Shown here: one piece after another, positions 9,936 through 20,057 of the stretch | Layout: the number at the start of each line of letters is the position of its first letter | How positions within the stretch are numbered: the stretch's first letter is position 1 | Origin: Eumeta japonica | Taxonomy: Eukaryota; Arthropoda; Insecta; Lepidoptera; Psychidae | Assembly: GCA_005406025.1 (NCBI GenBank) | Contig: BGZK01001576.1 | Location: 1 to 64,000, forward strand | Direction: 5' to 3' | Length of the DNA: 64,000 nucleotides | Program-made: the position numbers and the translations under genes | The notes under the pieces: model-generated | Told to the model about the DNA's origin: nothing | Seen by the model: only the letters and a program-made list of their open reading frames with translations | Database searches by the model: none

Positions 9936-12900
9936 TTAATACTAAAAATGAAGGACTAAATTCTACGCCAACGAGGGTGAAAATTGTGGGCGGAAAGCTA
10001 GCTTATTAATGGTTGTCAAGCCGTGGAAATCATATTTGATGTAATTTGAGATTGTCTTCTTATCGTTAAACAGTTGGAGATATTTAAAGGCGGATCAGAC
10101 TGATATACCATTGTGTTAACAAATGTCTACTCGAAGGGCCGCCCGGTGTCTATTACGGAGGGCAGCTACTACCTTTAACAAATCGAATTCGTTACGTCGA
10201 TACCGGGAGGTTGATTTAATTTGGGGCGCCCGGAACGACGGTGACATCGCTTCAAGAGCGACAAATCGCTATTTAAGGTGGCTCATTAACGCGACAAAAA
10301 TTCTTGTTCGTCCCGCGCAAAATTAATTTAATTTTAACATGTTTTTAAGTGGTGTCGGATTAAACACACGCGTACCTTAATTATTGTTTTTTCTTTCTCG
10401 ACGTGACGTTAAGCCGATTAATTACATTGGACGAGGCATCAAGGATCAAATACGCTATTCCTGTTTTTAAATTTTGTATTCGACGTTCATCTTTTCTTTC
10501 GCTCTTTTGTGGCTGTAGGTTTGGTGAAAGCTAAAAGGGGTGTCCCCTTCAGCGGACTTAGCTCTATGGATCCAATTTCGAGCGATTGGACTACGCGCGA
10601 ATTAACCAAGATGATTTTAATTAAATTCAAATTAGTACTCAGTACCTTGTTGAGTACGTCAAGCTTGTAATCGTGTTGATGATGATCATCAATCGCTTCC
10701 AACAGACATTTTTACGACAATTTACGCGCAAGTGCGTCCGCCATGTTGAAAATGCGGTAATATAAACGTTTCGGGCAATTCTTAAGTATATAGCTAGACA
10801 ACAAGCGGATTTATCTTTACTGTCTTTACAATAAATTAAAAAATAATTTATGGAGCTTCATTTGTACATTGGACTATAGAAGCGTATAATCGTATTCAAC
10901 TACGACGATGGTCGAAATGTCACGGTTGATCACAACTTGAGAATAAAGCAGAGCTTGTTGGGAGGTTAGGATAACAATTATATTCGTGATGGTATGAAAG
11001 TGAACAATATACTAAAAAAAGAACAATTGTAAATTTTCAAAAACTATGTATTCTAAATTTAGCTATCGAAGTTTATTCTGTTTCAACGGAATTTTTTAAC
11101 TATCTAATGAGCATGTATTAACAATTAATATATTGATATTGAAAATTACAAGGTCACCTTTTTAAATTTACGTATTTGCTTATATTTTTCGGCTAAAAAA
11201 GGTTTTGTTACTTTTATTTGTGTAAGGCTTAGAAGTTTTTGTTAAGTTATAGTATGAACTACTGCATTTGCAATAAAATAACGAGAAATTATCTGATTAC
11301 ATGATTTCTTTTTCAGACAACTGACGGGGGTTACGATGTTCTGTTGTTGGACAAATTTCTTCTTCAAAAAGTAAGAAGCAAACATATGTATCTTTATTAA
11401 CATGATCGATCTCTTGAAATTGGCCATCACATCGTCCACATATCTCAACCCGCAAATCACATTTTTCACATTAAGGACAAACTTTTAAGTGTTTTTGTTA
11501 AGTAGTTTTAATAAATTTTTAGCGGTATTGAAAACAAGACTTGGGGTAATAAATAAAATAATATACATTCTCCTAAAGCAATTTACTGTATGTATTATTC
11601 CATACCAAAAAATTTTTTTAGCTTCTTTCTGTACAAATACAATTATTTATTCTAATTAAAATAATTATGTTACTATTTACTTATATATACATAATAATTG
11701 AAACTGAACTATTTACAAAAGATTACTTGTTTTATTGATAATTCTTTAAAAAAAAAATTGTAAATAAGGTATCCGAAAAACATGGCGGAAGTTGGGGCAT
11801 GCGCATTTTTTTTTTAACTATTACAAGAACTATTCATATCGTGTCAGCGTGGGGGTTTGAGGCCAAAGTTCCATGACTTGAGCGTGGAACTTAAAGTCTG
11901 CTGCAATATTTTTTATGATGTAATTCTCAGCTGCTGTTGACGCCAAGATCTCGTTGCAGATTACAGGCGCAAGAATAGATGAGTCGATCGCCAACCCGTC
12001 AGCGGCAGCGCGGGTCGGATGGTCTCGTTGCAGATATCAAAGCGGCGGATGTTTGTGACTGCCCGTTCGAGGGTTATTAGGTTTCGAGTGGGTCCATTCC
12101 GGCGCGTGACGAGATTATATATTTTTTTTTGTGTCGTGAAAATTAGGGTTTCGACATGCTTTTGAAATTGAAATGCGCTGATATATTATTAAGAATGGTG
12201 TTCGCTTGATTTGCTTTATTTTAACGAAGAAAGTTAAGAGGTACTTACGAATGTAGTTTTTTCGATAAATATCGTGATGAATGAAAATAATCTTATAGTT
12301 AATCACGGTTATTTTAAATGCGTAATGTATCTTATCATCGTTTCGTGAGATGTCTTGCGAAACAATCTTTCCATTGCAAAAAAATTGTGAAACCTCATAC
12401 AAAAGTAAGTAAGTTATTTTAGTGTCCGTAGAAATACATGTTCAACAACTTTATCATTAATTATTTCCTAATTAGTTAAGTCAACATTTATAGCGGTCAT
12501 ATAATGTAAGGCATGTTTATTTCTATAATAAATATAGTGACTTAGTAATAACGAGGCAACGTAATCACATAAAATAATTATCTACCATTTAAAATATTAC
12601 CAATTAAACTAGCGCTAGCAGGCCTAGTTCATGGAATATGTAAGCAAACATAATTAAAGCGCTCGGGGCACTAATTTAAGTAGAAGTTATTACGTTTCCG
12701 TGCAAGTACCAAGATGTTATATTTATTATAGTAATTTAGATATATTGATGCGGTCACTATAAATGTTGGTAGGTAACTGATTAGAAAATAATTAAGACAA
12801 AGTTGTTAAATTAATTAATGTTATTTTATTTATAATGTCCGGGAATACATTTCGCTGAGGGGTTGCGATCGACTTTCGCAGGATGAGTGACCTGATATCT

Positions 12901-13309
12901 ACTCGGCCGTCAGAGAGACGTGCAAACTTTGATTGCAAAAATTGTTTAATAGATGTTTCCATAGACACAAACGAAAGTAAGTGATTCGGTTGTACGTGAG
13001 ATTTCACAGTTTTTTTTTGTAGTCAAAGGACTACATTTTTAATAAATTAATTTTTTAATAAACTACGTATTTAATAAATTAATTATAACACCAAAATATG
13101 TTTTTTCCAAAAATATCGAATACAGTTATTCATCTATAACCACAATAAAGACATTCATTAAAGCATGTCTATATTCATACACAACCTAATTACGTTCACG
13201 TTCATTCCGAAAGATAAATGTTTTATTTAATAATATTTGTTTAATGAATTTCATGTTGAAACGATTAAACTACCATATCAAAAATCCCTAGTTGGCTGTA
13301 TCCTTGATA
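9936..13309. other. Unassigned DNA with a few GC-richer patches
   Basis: Patches at about 10100-10330, 10390-10740 and 11850-12110 are GC-richer, non-repetitive within the window and interrupted by stops in most frames. They could be conserved regulatory DNA. In the last one 'CTCGTTGCAGAT' occurs twice, at about 11951 and 12023. The 67-codon frame at 10123-10326 is rich in R and N and has no domain I know. The rest (10750-11850, 12110-13309) is AT-rich with nothing to name. Confidence 0.35.
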
Positions 13310-13890
13310 CGGGGGTAAGTTTCACGCGGGTTGCGGCTATGTGTAAAAGGATATTTGGGCTATTGGAAAAACAGTTCGAATTAATGTTTCGAACTCAGAT
13401 TATTTCAAACCGAGTTTATTAAACACGGCTGATGGTACGTAAAGTATGAAGTACAACGAATAGGCTGACATTTAAATTGCGGAATGGGATCGAAACCTGA
13501 CATTTTCTTGTCCAAAGCCGACGCTCTTACCACTGAGCTACCGCCCAAGCCATTAGGCTTTAGCGTCTGTAGAATTCTAAGACATTCCAAGCGTTTGCAA
13601 GAAATAAAATAGTCTTATATATCTACAATTATCAATTCACTTTATCGATTGGAGGTGAGGTTCATATCTGTACGCGGTGTAGCTGATTTTTATTCAAAAT
13701 AGGTAGTGTAAATGCTGAAAATGCCTAAATTTTAATTTAATCTCTGAAATGTAAATAAAACGCCAGAGCTTGCAACTTCATACGACGTAAGTAATGATAC
13801 TAGCTCTAAATTAAATACAGGATTAACGGAATAACAAGTTTCTTTTTTTATTTCACTATCGTTAAAATATACCATGTGTGAACTGCTTCA
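13310..13890 (-). mobile_element. Repeat with embedded tRNA-like (SINE-type) module, copy 1
   Basis: On the minus strand a tRNA-like segment has an A box TAGCTCAGTGGTAAGAGC (complement of 13523-13540) and a B box GGTTTCGATCCC (complement of 13486-13497), the spacing of a pol III promoter. The sequence GGCGGTAGCTCAGTGGTAAG is typical of tRNA-derived SINE heads. Homology with the copy at 36540-36927 plus 38250-38420 runs on both sides of this module, from about 13310 to 13890. The tRNA-like part is therefore in the middle of a larger repeat rather than at its 5' end. I see no protein. The 61-codon minus frame 13405-13590 is the usual artefact of translating a tRNA head. Confidence 0.75.
13486..13545 (-). 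promoter_or_regulatory. Internal RNA polymerase III promoter (A and B boxes)
   Basis: The A box lies at 13523-13540 and the B box at 13486-13497 (minus strand), about 26 nt apart. Both are close to the tRNA consensus. The flanking arms do not pair as a proper acceptor stem, so this is a SINE promoter rather than a functional tRNA gene. Confidence 0.7.
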
Positions 13891-13966
13891 ACAAATTAGG
13901 TTTATAAACATGGAAGTAAAAAATTGACTGGTTATCATTCAAAGTTATACAAAACAAAATATGGAA

Positions 13967-15191
13967 AAAAAATTTGGTTGCCTGTAAAGTCGGTATACGG
14001 GCGAAAGTTTTACGTGACAACGACTTTGAATGGTAAAATCATTTTAATGTGAATATTCATTCGTATAGTAGGAAGAAGGATGAAATAATAGTAACAATTT
14101 AAAACATTTATACAAAGAATTATAAAACATTAATTTATACAAAGAATCTCGCACTGAATTTCACAAAATTTTATTTTTACCTTTACACATACATACGTAT
14201 TTATATAAATATACATACAATAACTTGCAATACATTTGCAAGCTATGCACTAATTCTAGTGAGCGCGCGGCAGACCGATCATAGTTGAGTGGGAGAGAGA
14301 CGCAAGGCATTCGCGGGCCTCTCTCGTTCGGTGACTCATCGTTACGTTACCGAGCGTTACACTTTTCAAAGTGACTCCCAGCCGCAACCTAATTTAAGAC
14401 GTTGTCACGTCAAAATATTGACCACAAAAATATTGCACAAAATGTAACATTGTCGCAATGAAATATAGATCAACACAATGCCATATGTTGGTATATAACT
14501 GAATGAAGTCGGTAATTTCGTTCACTTATGCACCAACAGATGCTGTCAGTGCCCCTGTGAACGAAATAACTCCTATTAAAAAGGAAAACATCAATGTATC
14601 CGTGCAAAAGCTGGTACAGGGCACACACACCTTGCTCTGTGTGTGCCCTGAAGCAGATCGAGCGGTTACCGCGTTATCTTCGTAACGGGCCGAGTCAATT
14701 GTGAGAAGTGAACGAAATGATTTTGACGTGACAACGTCTTAAATTAGGTTGCGGCTGGGAGTCACTTTGAAAAAGTGTAACGCTCGGTAACGTAACGATG
14801 AGTCACCGAACGAGAGAGAGGCCCGCCGAATGCCTTGCGTCTCTCTCCCACTCAACTATGATCGGTCTGCCGCGCGCAGCACTAGAGAATTAGTGCATAG
14901 CTTGCAAATGTATTGCGTTATTGTATGTATATTTGTATATAAATACGTATGTATGTGTAAAGGTAAAAAAAAATTTTGTTAATATGAAATTCAGTGCGAG
15001 ATTCTTTGTATAAATTAATGTTTTAAATATAATTCTTTGTATAAATAAATGTTTTAAATTGTTACTATTATTTCATCCTTCTTCCTACTATACGAATGAA
15101 TATTCACATTAAAATGATTTTACCATTCAAAGTCGTTGTCACGTAAAACTTTCGCCCGTATACCGACTTTACAGGCAACCAAATTTTTTTT
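13967..15191. mobile_element. Large palindromic mobile element with about 450-bp arms
   Basis: Left arm 13967-14414 and right arm 14721-15191 are inverted copies. The outer end reads TTTGGTTGCCTGTAAAGTCG and continues with GGTATACGGGCGAAAG and TTTTACGTGACAACG. Over roughly the first 140 bp I find no difference between the arms; further in there are small indels and substitutions. Each arm is closed on its inner side by GACGTTGTCACGTCAAAA (14399-14416; reverse at 14721-14738). The 306-bp spacer carries a perfect hairpin at 14618-14649. The arms include a GC-rich segment with GATCGGTCTGCCGCGCGC, which looks promoter-like. No transposase frame is present, so the element is non-autonomous. A solo relative of one arm is at 52755-53330. 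The family is not identified. Confidence 0.85.
14618..14649. repeat. Perfect 12-bp hairpin at the centre of the palindrome
   Basis: AGGGCACACACA (14618-14629), loop CCTTGCTC, then TGTGTGTGCCCT (14638-14649). It lies near the middle of the spacer between the element's long arms. It may mark the axis where the palindrome formed, or be a structured RNA segment. Confidence 0.85.
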
Positions 15192-17093
15192 TTAACGTAC
15201 GTCGAACTGAACAACTTGCTTTGGAAAGCACGTTAGGCCTCTTGGACCTCGTTACCGCATCGTTTATTTAATAATTTATCTACATTTACATTGAAACTCT
15301 GAATTTTTGATATATCAGACACCGTATAAGTTATGCAAAATTACAAAGAATATCAGATTTTCTAAACTAAATGATATTTATGACTATAAATATCATAAAT
15401 AGTAGTTTATTAAGGTAAAGCTATAGATTTTTACTTTTTTTGAAATTAATATCTTGGAAATATGCTACGCAATTTTCTTCTAATTTATTATGTTAACGAG
15501 GTGTAACATCGCTCTATCGTGGGACTAATTTCATAAATACCACGAAAATGTGTAAGAAGAAGTGAGTAAAAGCGTGCTTTTCTCGATTTACTGTTGTGTG
15601 ACTTAACGTTGAGACTTACTGTTGGCGCTTGTGCTGCAGCGGGTCAGCGAGCGCCAACATTTTGATAACATTTGAAAATAAATGTGTCAAATATGTGATA
15701 TCAGTCCTATTAATACATTCGCCATTATAATATTTCATATAACAGAAGTTTAGGTCATTGCTGAGATTATATATATTACTAGCAAACTCTATAAGAGTGT
15801 TTAGTTTTTCCTCAAAGTGTACCATAGTAGGTATACGGCGCAACTTTACCTCATACACTATTTAATGTGTAGAAAATCTTGGACAGTAGTGGAATGTATT
15901 TCTGAATAATAGCTTTCGTGTCATTTTAGTCACAAAAATTGAAACATGATATAAACTATTATCACTCTGTCTATCATAGTTGCCTCTGTTATAATTACTA
16001 TCAAGTCGTAGCTTAGCTAGAGTGTTAATGTTCCTATTTTTAATATAATTTCAGTACAAATCATCGACCACGCTCACATTTCTAAATCTAAACTCGAACA
16101 GAAGCATACTAAACTGTATTATTGTTAATTATTCAGTGTATTTCAAGTGCCCGGTCGCTTACGACTAAACACTTTAGGGCACTTTATTATTTTATGATAA
16201 AAAAACAGTTCGAATTTATCAGTTCCGATATAATCGATTAAGAACATTAACGGAAATCGACTGAAGCCGACAGTCATAAATATAGTAACTTGATATAAAA
16301 GGATCATGAATAATTTGAGAATGTGATGCGTGCTTGCGTCACTCACGTTTTGCGGGTACACAGAAATGTCTATGATTTCATGAAATGTGATAACTTAGAT
16401 CGCACACTAATGGGGCTTTTTCTACGCTCCATCAAAAGTGAGTCAAATCATTAAAGACGTTGTATATAAGGCTGACGTGGGACTTGTAACACTAACGAGC
16501 ACGTACATACTAAGGTCATACAAAAATAAAACAGATTCTTAGAAATGATAGGACTTATCACTTATAACATATTTTTATTGTTTCGTAGTGTACATTCTGT
16601 AAGGATATATATTCTTATATAAATTGGAACTGTTTCAAAAACACTAGATCATTGTTCATCTGACACCTTAGGAATTTTAAAATGATATGCTCACAATGCA
16701 TTTTCTTTTATTGCAAAAGTTTTTCTTACAAGCGTTTTTTAATTTTCAGGAATAGATAAAATTTATTAGGTGAAGTGTATATCGGTGCTAAAAAAAGTTA
16801 CTAATACCTGAAATTGAACGTTTTTCACACCGAAGCAATGCAACTTGAGCCACACAAACCGTTATCACATATTACAGAATTCAATAATATTTGATTTTAC
16901 TTTAGGACGTCGCTGTCGATTCTGTCTTTATCTGTTTCATAGTTACCGTTTGCTGTTTTTTTGTACTTTCACTGTCTCCCTCAATGTAGTTAATTCATTT
17001 ACAGAATACAAAACTAATGAGTGGATAGTCTACTACCATTCTTTAAATAGATTATAATTAAACAACTTCTACAAAAATAGTATGGGTTTATAT
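15192..17093. other. AT-rich DNA, nothing recognised
   Basis: I see no gene, tRNA-like box or nameable repeat. Minus-strand frames at 15616-15858 and 16143-16361 and the plus frame at 16845-17057 lack any motif and are rich in F, I, Y and N, as expected from AT-rich DNA. Confidence 0.55.
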
Positions 17094-17590
17094 TTAAGTC
17101 TTTGCGATAATCCACGTAGAAAGCTTTTGCCCTTCAAACGATTCGAGTGGTATCTCCAGTGACATTTCTGTTGGCGATTTAAACAACCGTAAATAATTTT
17201 TGGCCTCGCTGCTAATCCCATCCTCAGGGATTATGACAGGAAAATTACGTCGTGAAATTTGTGTCGTGTGTTCTAATACCGGCAAATACTTACAAATAAA
17301 TGAAGATTTTTAAACACTTAACATTAAGTATTAATAATATAAACACACCTATTTTCTATTAGCGTAGGCAGAGCTTTCCACTTGGTACGATCTTTGTATA
17401 TCTCTTCTGCTTCACTGATATTCATCAATCTTTTTATGCAAGTTTTGCGGTTTCGGTTATCTGAAGTTTGGCCCTTTTTTTATGTGCCACCAATTTGTCT
17501 GCATTGGATTTTTTAGGACAACCCTTACTGAACTTTCCGCCAATTGATTGTTCTATTTCCACAAATACAATACTATAATGACCTGTAATA
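17094..17590 (-). pseudogene. Possible decayed minus-strand coding remnant, unidentified
   Basis: Reading leftwards from about 17585, an open stretch follows an acceptor-like TATATTACAG. It contains 'SIGGKFSKGCPKKSNADK', is interrupted by a stop, then resumes one frame away with 'EAEEIYKDRTKWKALPTL'. After a GT-containing break of about 60 bp, a third stretch (17285-17094) contains 'RRNFPVIIPEDGISSEAK' and ends at a stop. The first two pieces faintly recall the 'GRPKKRW...DR.KW' C-terminal region of LINE endonuclease/reverse transcriptases. The exon phases do not join cleanly, so this is a pseudogene or chance. It is not the mariner beside it, which lies on the other strand. Confidence 0.25.
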
Positions 17591-17614
17591 TATAACCCAT
17601 TTATTAAGTCGCAG

Positions 17615-17670
17615 AAAAAGTATTTTCTTAATTTATAATAAAATAATTTTATAATAAGAAAATACTTTTT
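17615..17670. repeat. AT-rich hairpin, perfect 16-bp stem
   Basis: AAAAAGTATTTTCTTA (17615-17630) and its exact complement (17655-17670) flank a 24-nt centre that can also pair (TTATAA...TTATAA). It lies about 90 bp upstream of the mariner remnant. It does not match mariner ends I know. Confidence 0.8.
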
Positions 17671-17752
17671 ATAAGAGTTTCCGTAAAATTCCGGTTTGAA
17701 AGTTGCTGTTTGTATTTAGCTTGTTTTCAAACCATTTTTTAATTTTTTTTCT

Positions 17753-18605
17753 ACCAAAATTAGAAATTCGGTACATTTTGAAGTTTTATCACAAAAAGAA
17801 AACTGAACCGTCCAATTTTATGGAACCTCACTCTGACCTGATAAAGTCGATGCCATGTTGGAAAAAAGAGAGTAAGATCGACATATTAAATTTTACGAAA
17901 TAGCTGAAGAGCTGGGGCTTGACCACAAAACAGTTTTGTTCCTTCTGAAAAAGGCTGTTTTTCAGAAAAGTTCGATAATTGGGTTCAACACGAGCTCACT
18001 GAAAGAAACCTAATGAATCGTGTACTCATTTGTGATTCTCTATTGAAACGCAATGAAATCAAACCGTTTTCTTAAGCCCTCAAATCAAACTTACGCCAAG
18101 ATCATGCATGAAATCGTACTAAAAGGATTATGGTTGAAAGACAAGCAAGCTCCACAAGCTATAGAGAAACGCAGATTAACTCGCAATAAGTTGATGACGT
18201 GTGTATTGTGGAAATGGAAAGGCATTTTTCATTATAAAATTTTAACGCTGTGCAAAACCATCAATTCGGATTCAACTCTATTGCCAATAGTTGATGAGAT
18301 TCGATTAAGAAGTTGAAAAAAACGGCCGGAATTGATCACCAGAAAGGATGTGGTTTGTACCCATGATAACGCCAAATCACACACATTTTTAGTCATTCAG
18401 CAAATATTAAGCGTTTGGTTGGGATGTGTTAATGCATCCACCATATAGTTCTGACTTTGCACTTACAGATTTTTATGTATTTAGGTCTCTTTAGAATTCT
18501 TAGCTAGTGTTAGGTTAACATCAAGAGAGGATTGTCAAACCTATCCACAAAATGGCAATAAGTTGTTGAACAAATTGTTGAAATATTGACTTGGATAAAA
18601 TAACC
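17753..18605 (+). pseudogene. Decayed mariner-family transposase
   Basis: Fragments in changing frames follow the order of a mariner transposase. They are an N-terminal piece 'KLEIRYILKFYHKK', the helix-turn-helix piece 'EIAEELGLDHKTVL' (about 17897-17940), the linker 'HELTERNLMNRVLICDSLL' (about 17993-18045), 'TRNKLMTCVLWKWKGI' (about 18178-18226), and 'RPELITRKDVVCTHDNAKSHT' split by my reading at 18325-18385 (the second catalytic D lies in the DNA(R)PH motif). After these come degraded traces of the HPPYSPDLAPSD motif (about 18434-18475). The region with the first catalytic D (TGDEKW) is deleted, and there are several stops and frameshifts. It cannot make an active enzyme. The plus-strand frames at 17703-17903 and 18053-18316 are parts of it. 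I cannot place clear terminal repeats. Confidence 0.88.
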
Positions 18606-19548
18606 AATTGCAATAAATTTCGCACTTTATAATATGGATTTATTTATAAACTCATAGTCGTGAATTGAACAGTTAACATGTTACATGTGTAAGTTCAATT
18701 TGAGACGTAAATTAAGAATGACATAAAAAAAATATTCCTCTGGGAGAGTAAATTAGAGAATAGAAACTTTACAACACTTCTGTAATTTTTTGTCGGTATC
18801 ATGAAAATTTGTATCTGTACTTCTGATTGAAAATTGCGAATGATTTGTGTGTTTGAGATAAAATTTGAAGTTCATATTCTGTCACGAAGAAGTTCTTAAC
18901 TAGACAAGCTTGTGTATAGCTAATAATGCTTATATTTAAGTTTTACAGCACATTGCAAATATTTATTAAAAGAGATATATTTTTTCATTCTGGAAAAATA
19001 TAGTATGTAGTTTGGAAAAAAGCAAATTGAACTTTTTCTTTTAGAAAACTATGACTGAACAAACGCATTTTAAAAATTAGTGTTAGAAGTAAAATGATAA
19101 AGGTTATTTATAACGGAGACAGTGGTTGTTCGGTAGAGGTGAGTCAGTAGAGGTGATGTGAAGTTCTAAGAAGGACGTATGCGTTTTATACTCATAAGCA
19201 TTAATTAAGATAAAAATTGGGTTAATATTAGAACTTAGAGTGAGAATTAGGAAGGACGTACCAGCGAGATCGGGAGTAGAATTGAGGTCCGTTGACTACA
19301 GGTGCAATATGAAAAAAATTAGAAACGTATTCTAAGTTTGCATGGGCAAATTCAAGTACATAACATTACTTATTGTAAAAGCTAAGCTAAGATTGAATGA
19401 CTTAAAGGACAATAAATTAAATAATTACCTATAAGTTTAAATTGAACCAAATAAATAAAACTGTTCCTTTATGTTTTATAATATAACGAAAATAAAACTA
19501 AAAATTAGACTTTCCTAAAGAAATGTTCTACACCTTAAATACTATCAT
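18606..19548. other. Unassigned AT-rich DNA
   Basis: Nothing recognisable. About 19120-19290 is purine-rich ('GGTAGAGGTGAGTCAGTAGAGGTGATG') without a clear repeat period. Confidence 0.5.
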
Positions 19549-19553
19549 TTACT

Positions 19554-20057
19554 TTAATCGACCATTAAAGAAATATTTTTTTCTTGAAAGTACGTATAGC
19601 CATGTAGACACGCTTTCGGAACACGAATGGTAATCAGTCGAAGCTGGCCAACAAGACATACTTTTAAGTATGGCTTGTTCTTCCTCGAGTTTCGAACGGG
19701 ACCATCCGAACCATCCCTTTGAACTGATGTTCTGAAGACTTGGGCATCCTCGATAATATAACGGCGTAGACACCAAGAACCAAGTTTAGTGAAGTTGAGA
19801 AATAATCGGTTGTTCAACGTACGTACGCAATATAAACACGAGCCGATTGTTTTTGTGTGCGCCTTCGCGTGTCGTCGCAGCGCTATACGAAACCGCAGAC
19901 GTAGTGCGGCGAGGATGCTCACACGCAGCACTGAAAGTATGTCGTCAGGTCTGAACTTTTCCTTATGGTACAATTCAGGATTTGTGTATAATATATTCAA
20001 ATACAAATTCAAAAATACAGATATCTCTTGAAATGCATCATTATAATATAAATTCAC
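19554..20057 (-). other. Unidentified 167-codon open frame
   Basis: This is the longest frame outside the satellite. Residues about 45-75 are rich in R, A and H (from the GC-richer DNA at 19850-19930), and the rest shows no motif or domain I know. Another minus frame (19549-19776) overlaps it and is also open, and the plus strand is open for 80 codons at 19789-20031, so the locus is stop-poor in several frames. I see no splice context or poly(A) signal that defines a gene. It could be an old transposon segment; the plus-strand 'AATATAAACACGAGCCGAT' at about 19830 is TATA-like. Confidence 0.15.

Noticed and set aside
13405..13590. A real tRNA gene
   Set aside because: A and B boxes are present, but the acceptor and T stems do not pair and a second diverged copy exists at 36.7 kb. 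It is a SINE-type module.
14503..14685. 60-codon protein inside the palindrome spacer
   Set aside because: The frame crosses the central perfect hairpin, and its sequence is not kept in the related segment at 40.7 kb.
4592..19245. Shared 14-mer GAACTTAGAGTGAG at about 4596 and 19231 as a repeat pair
   Set aside because: No homology extends on either side of the word, so it may be coincidence.
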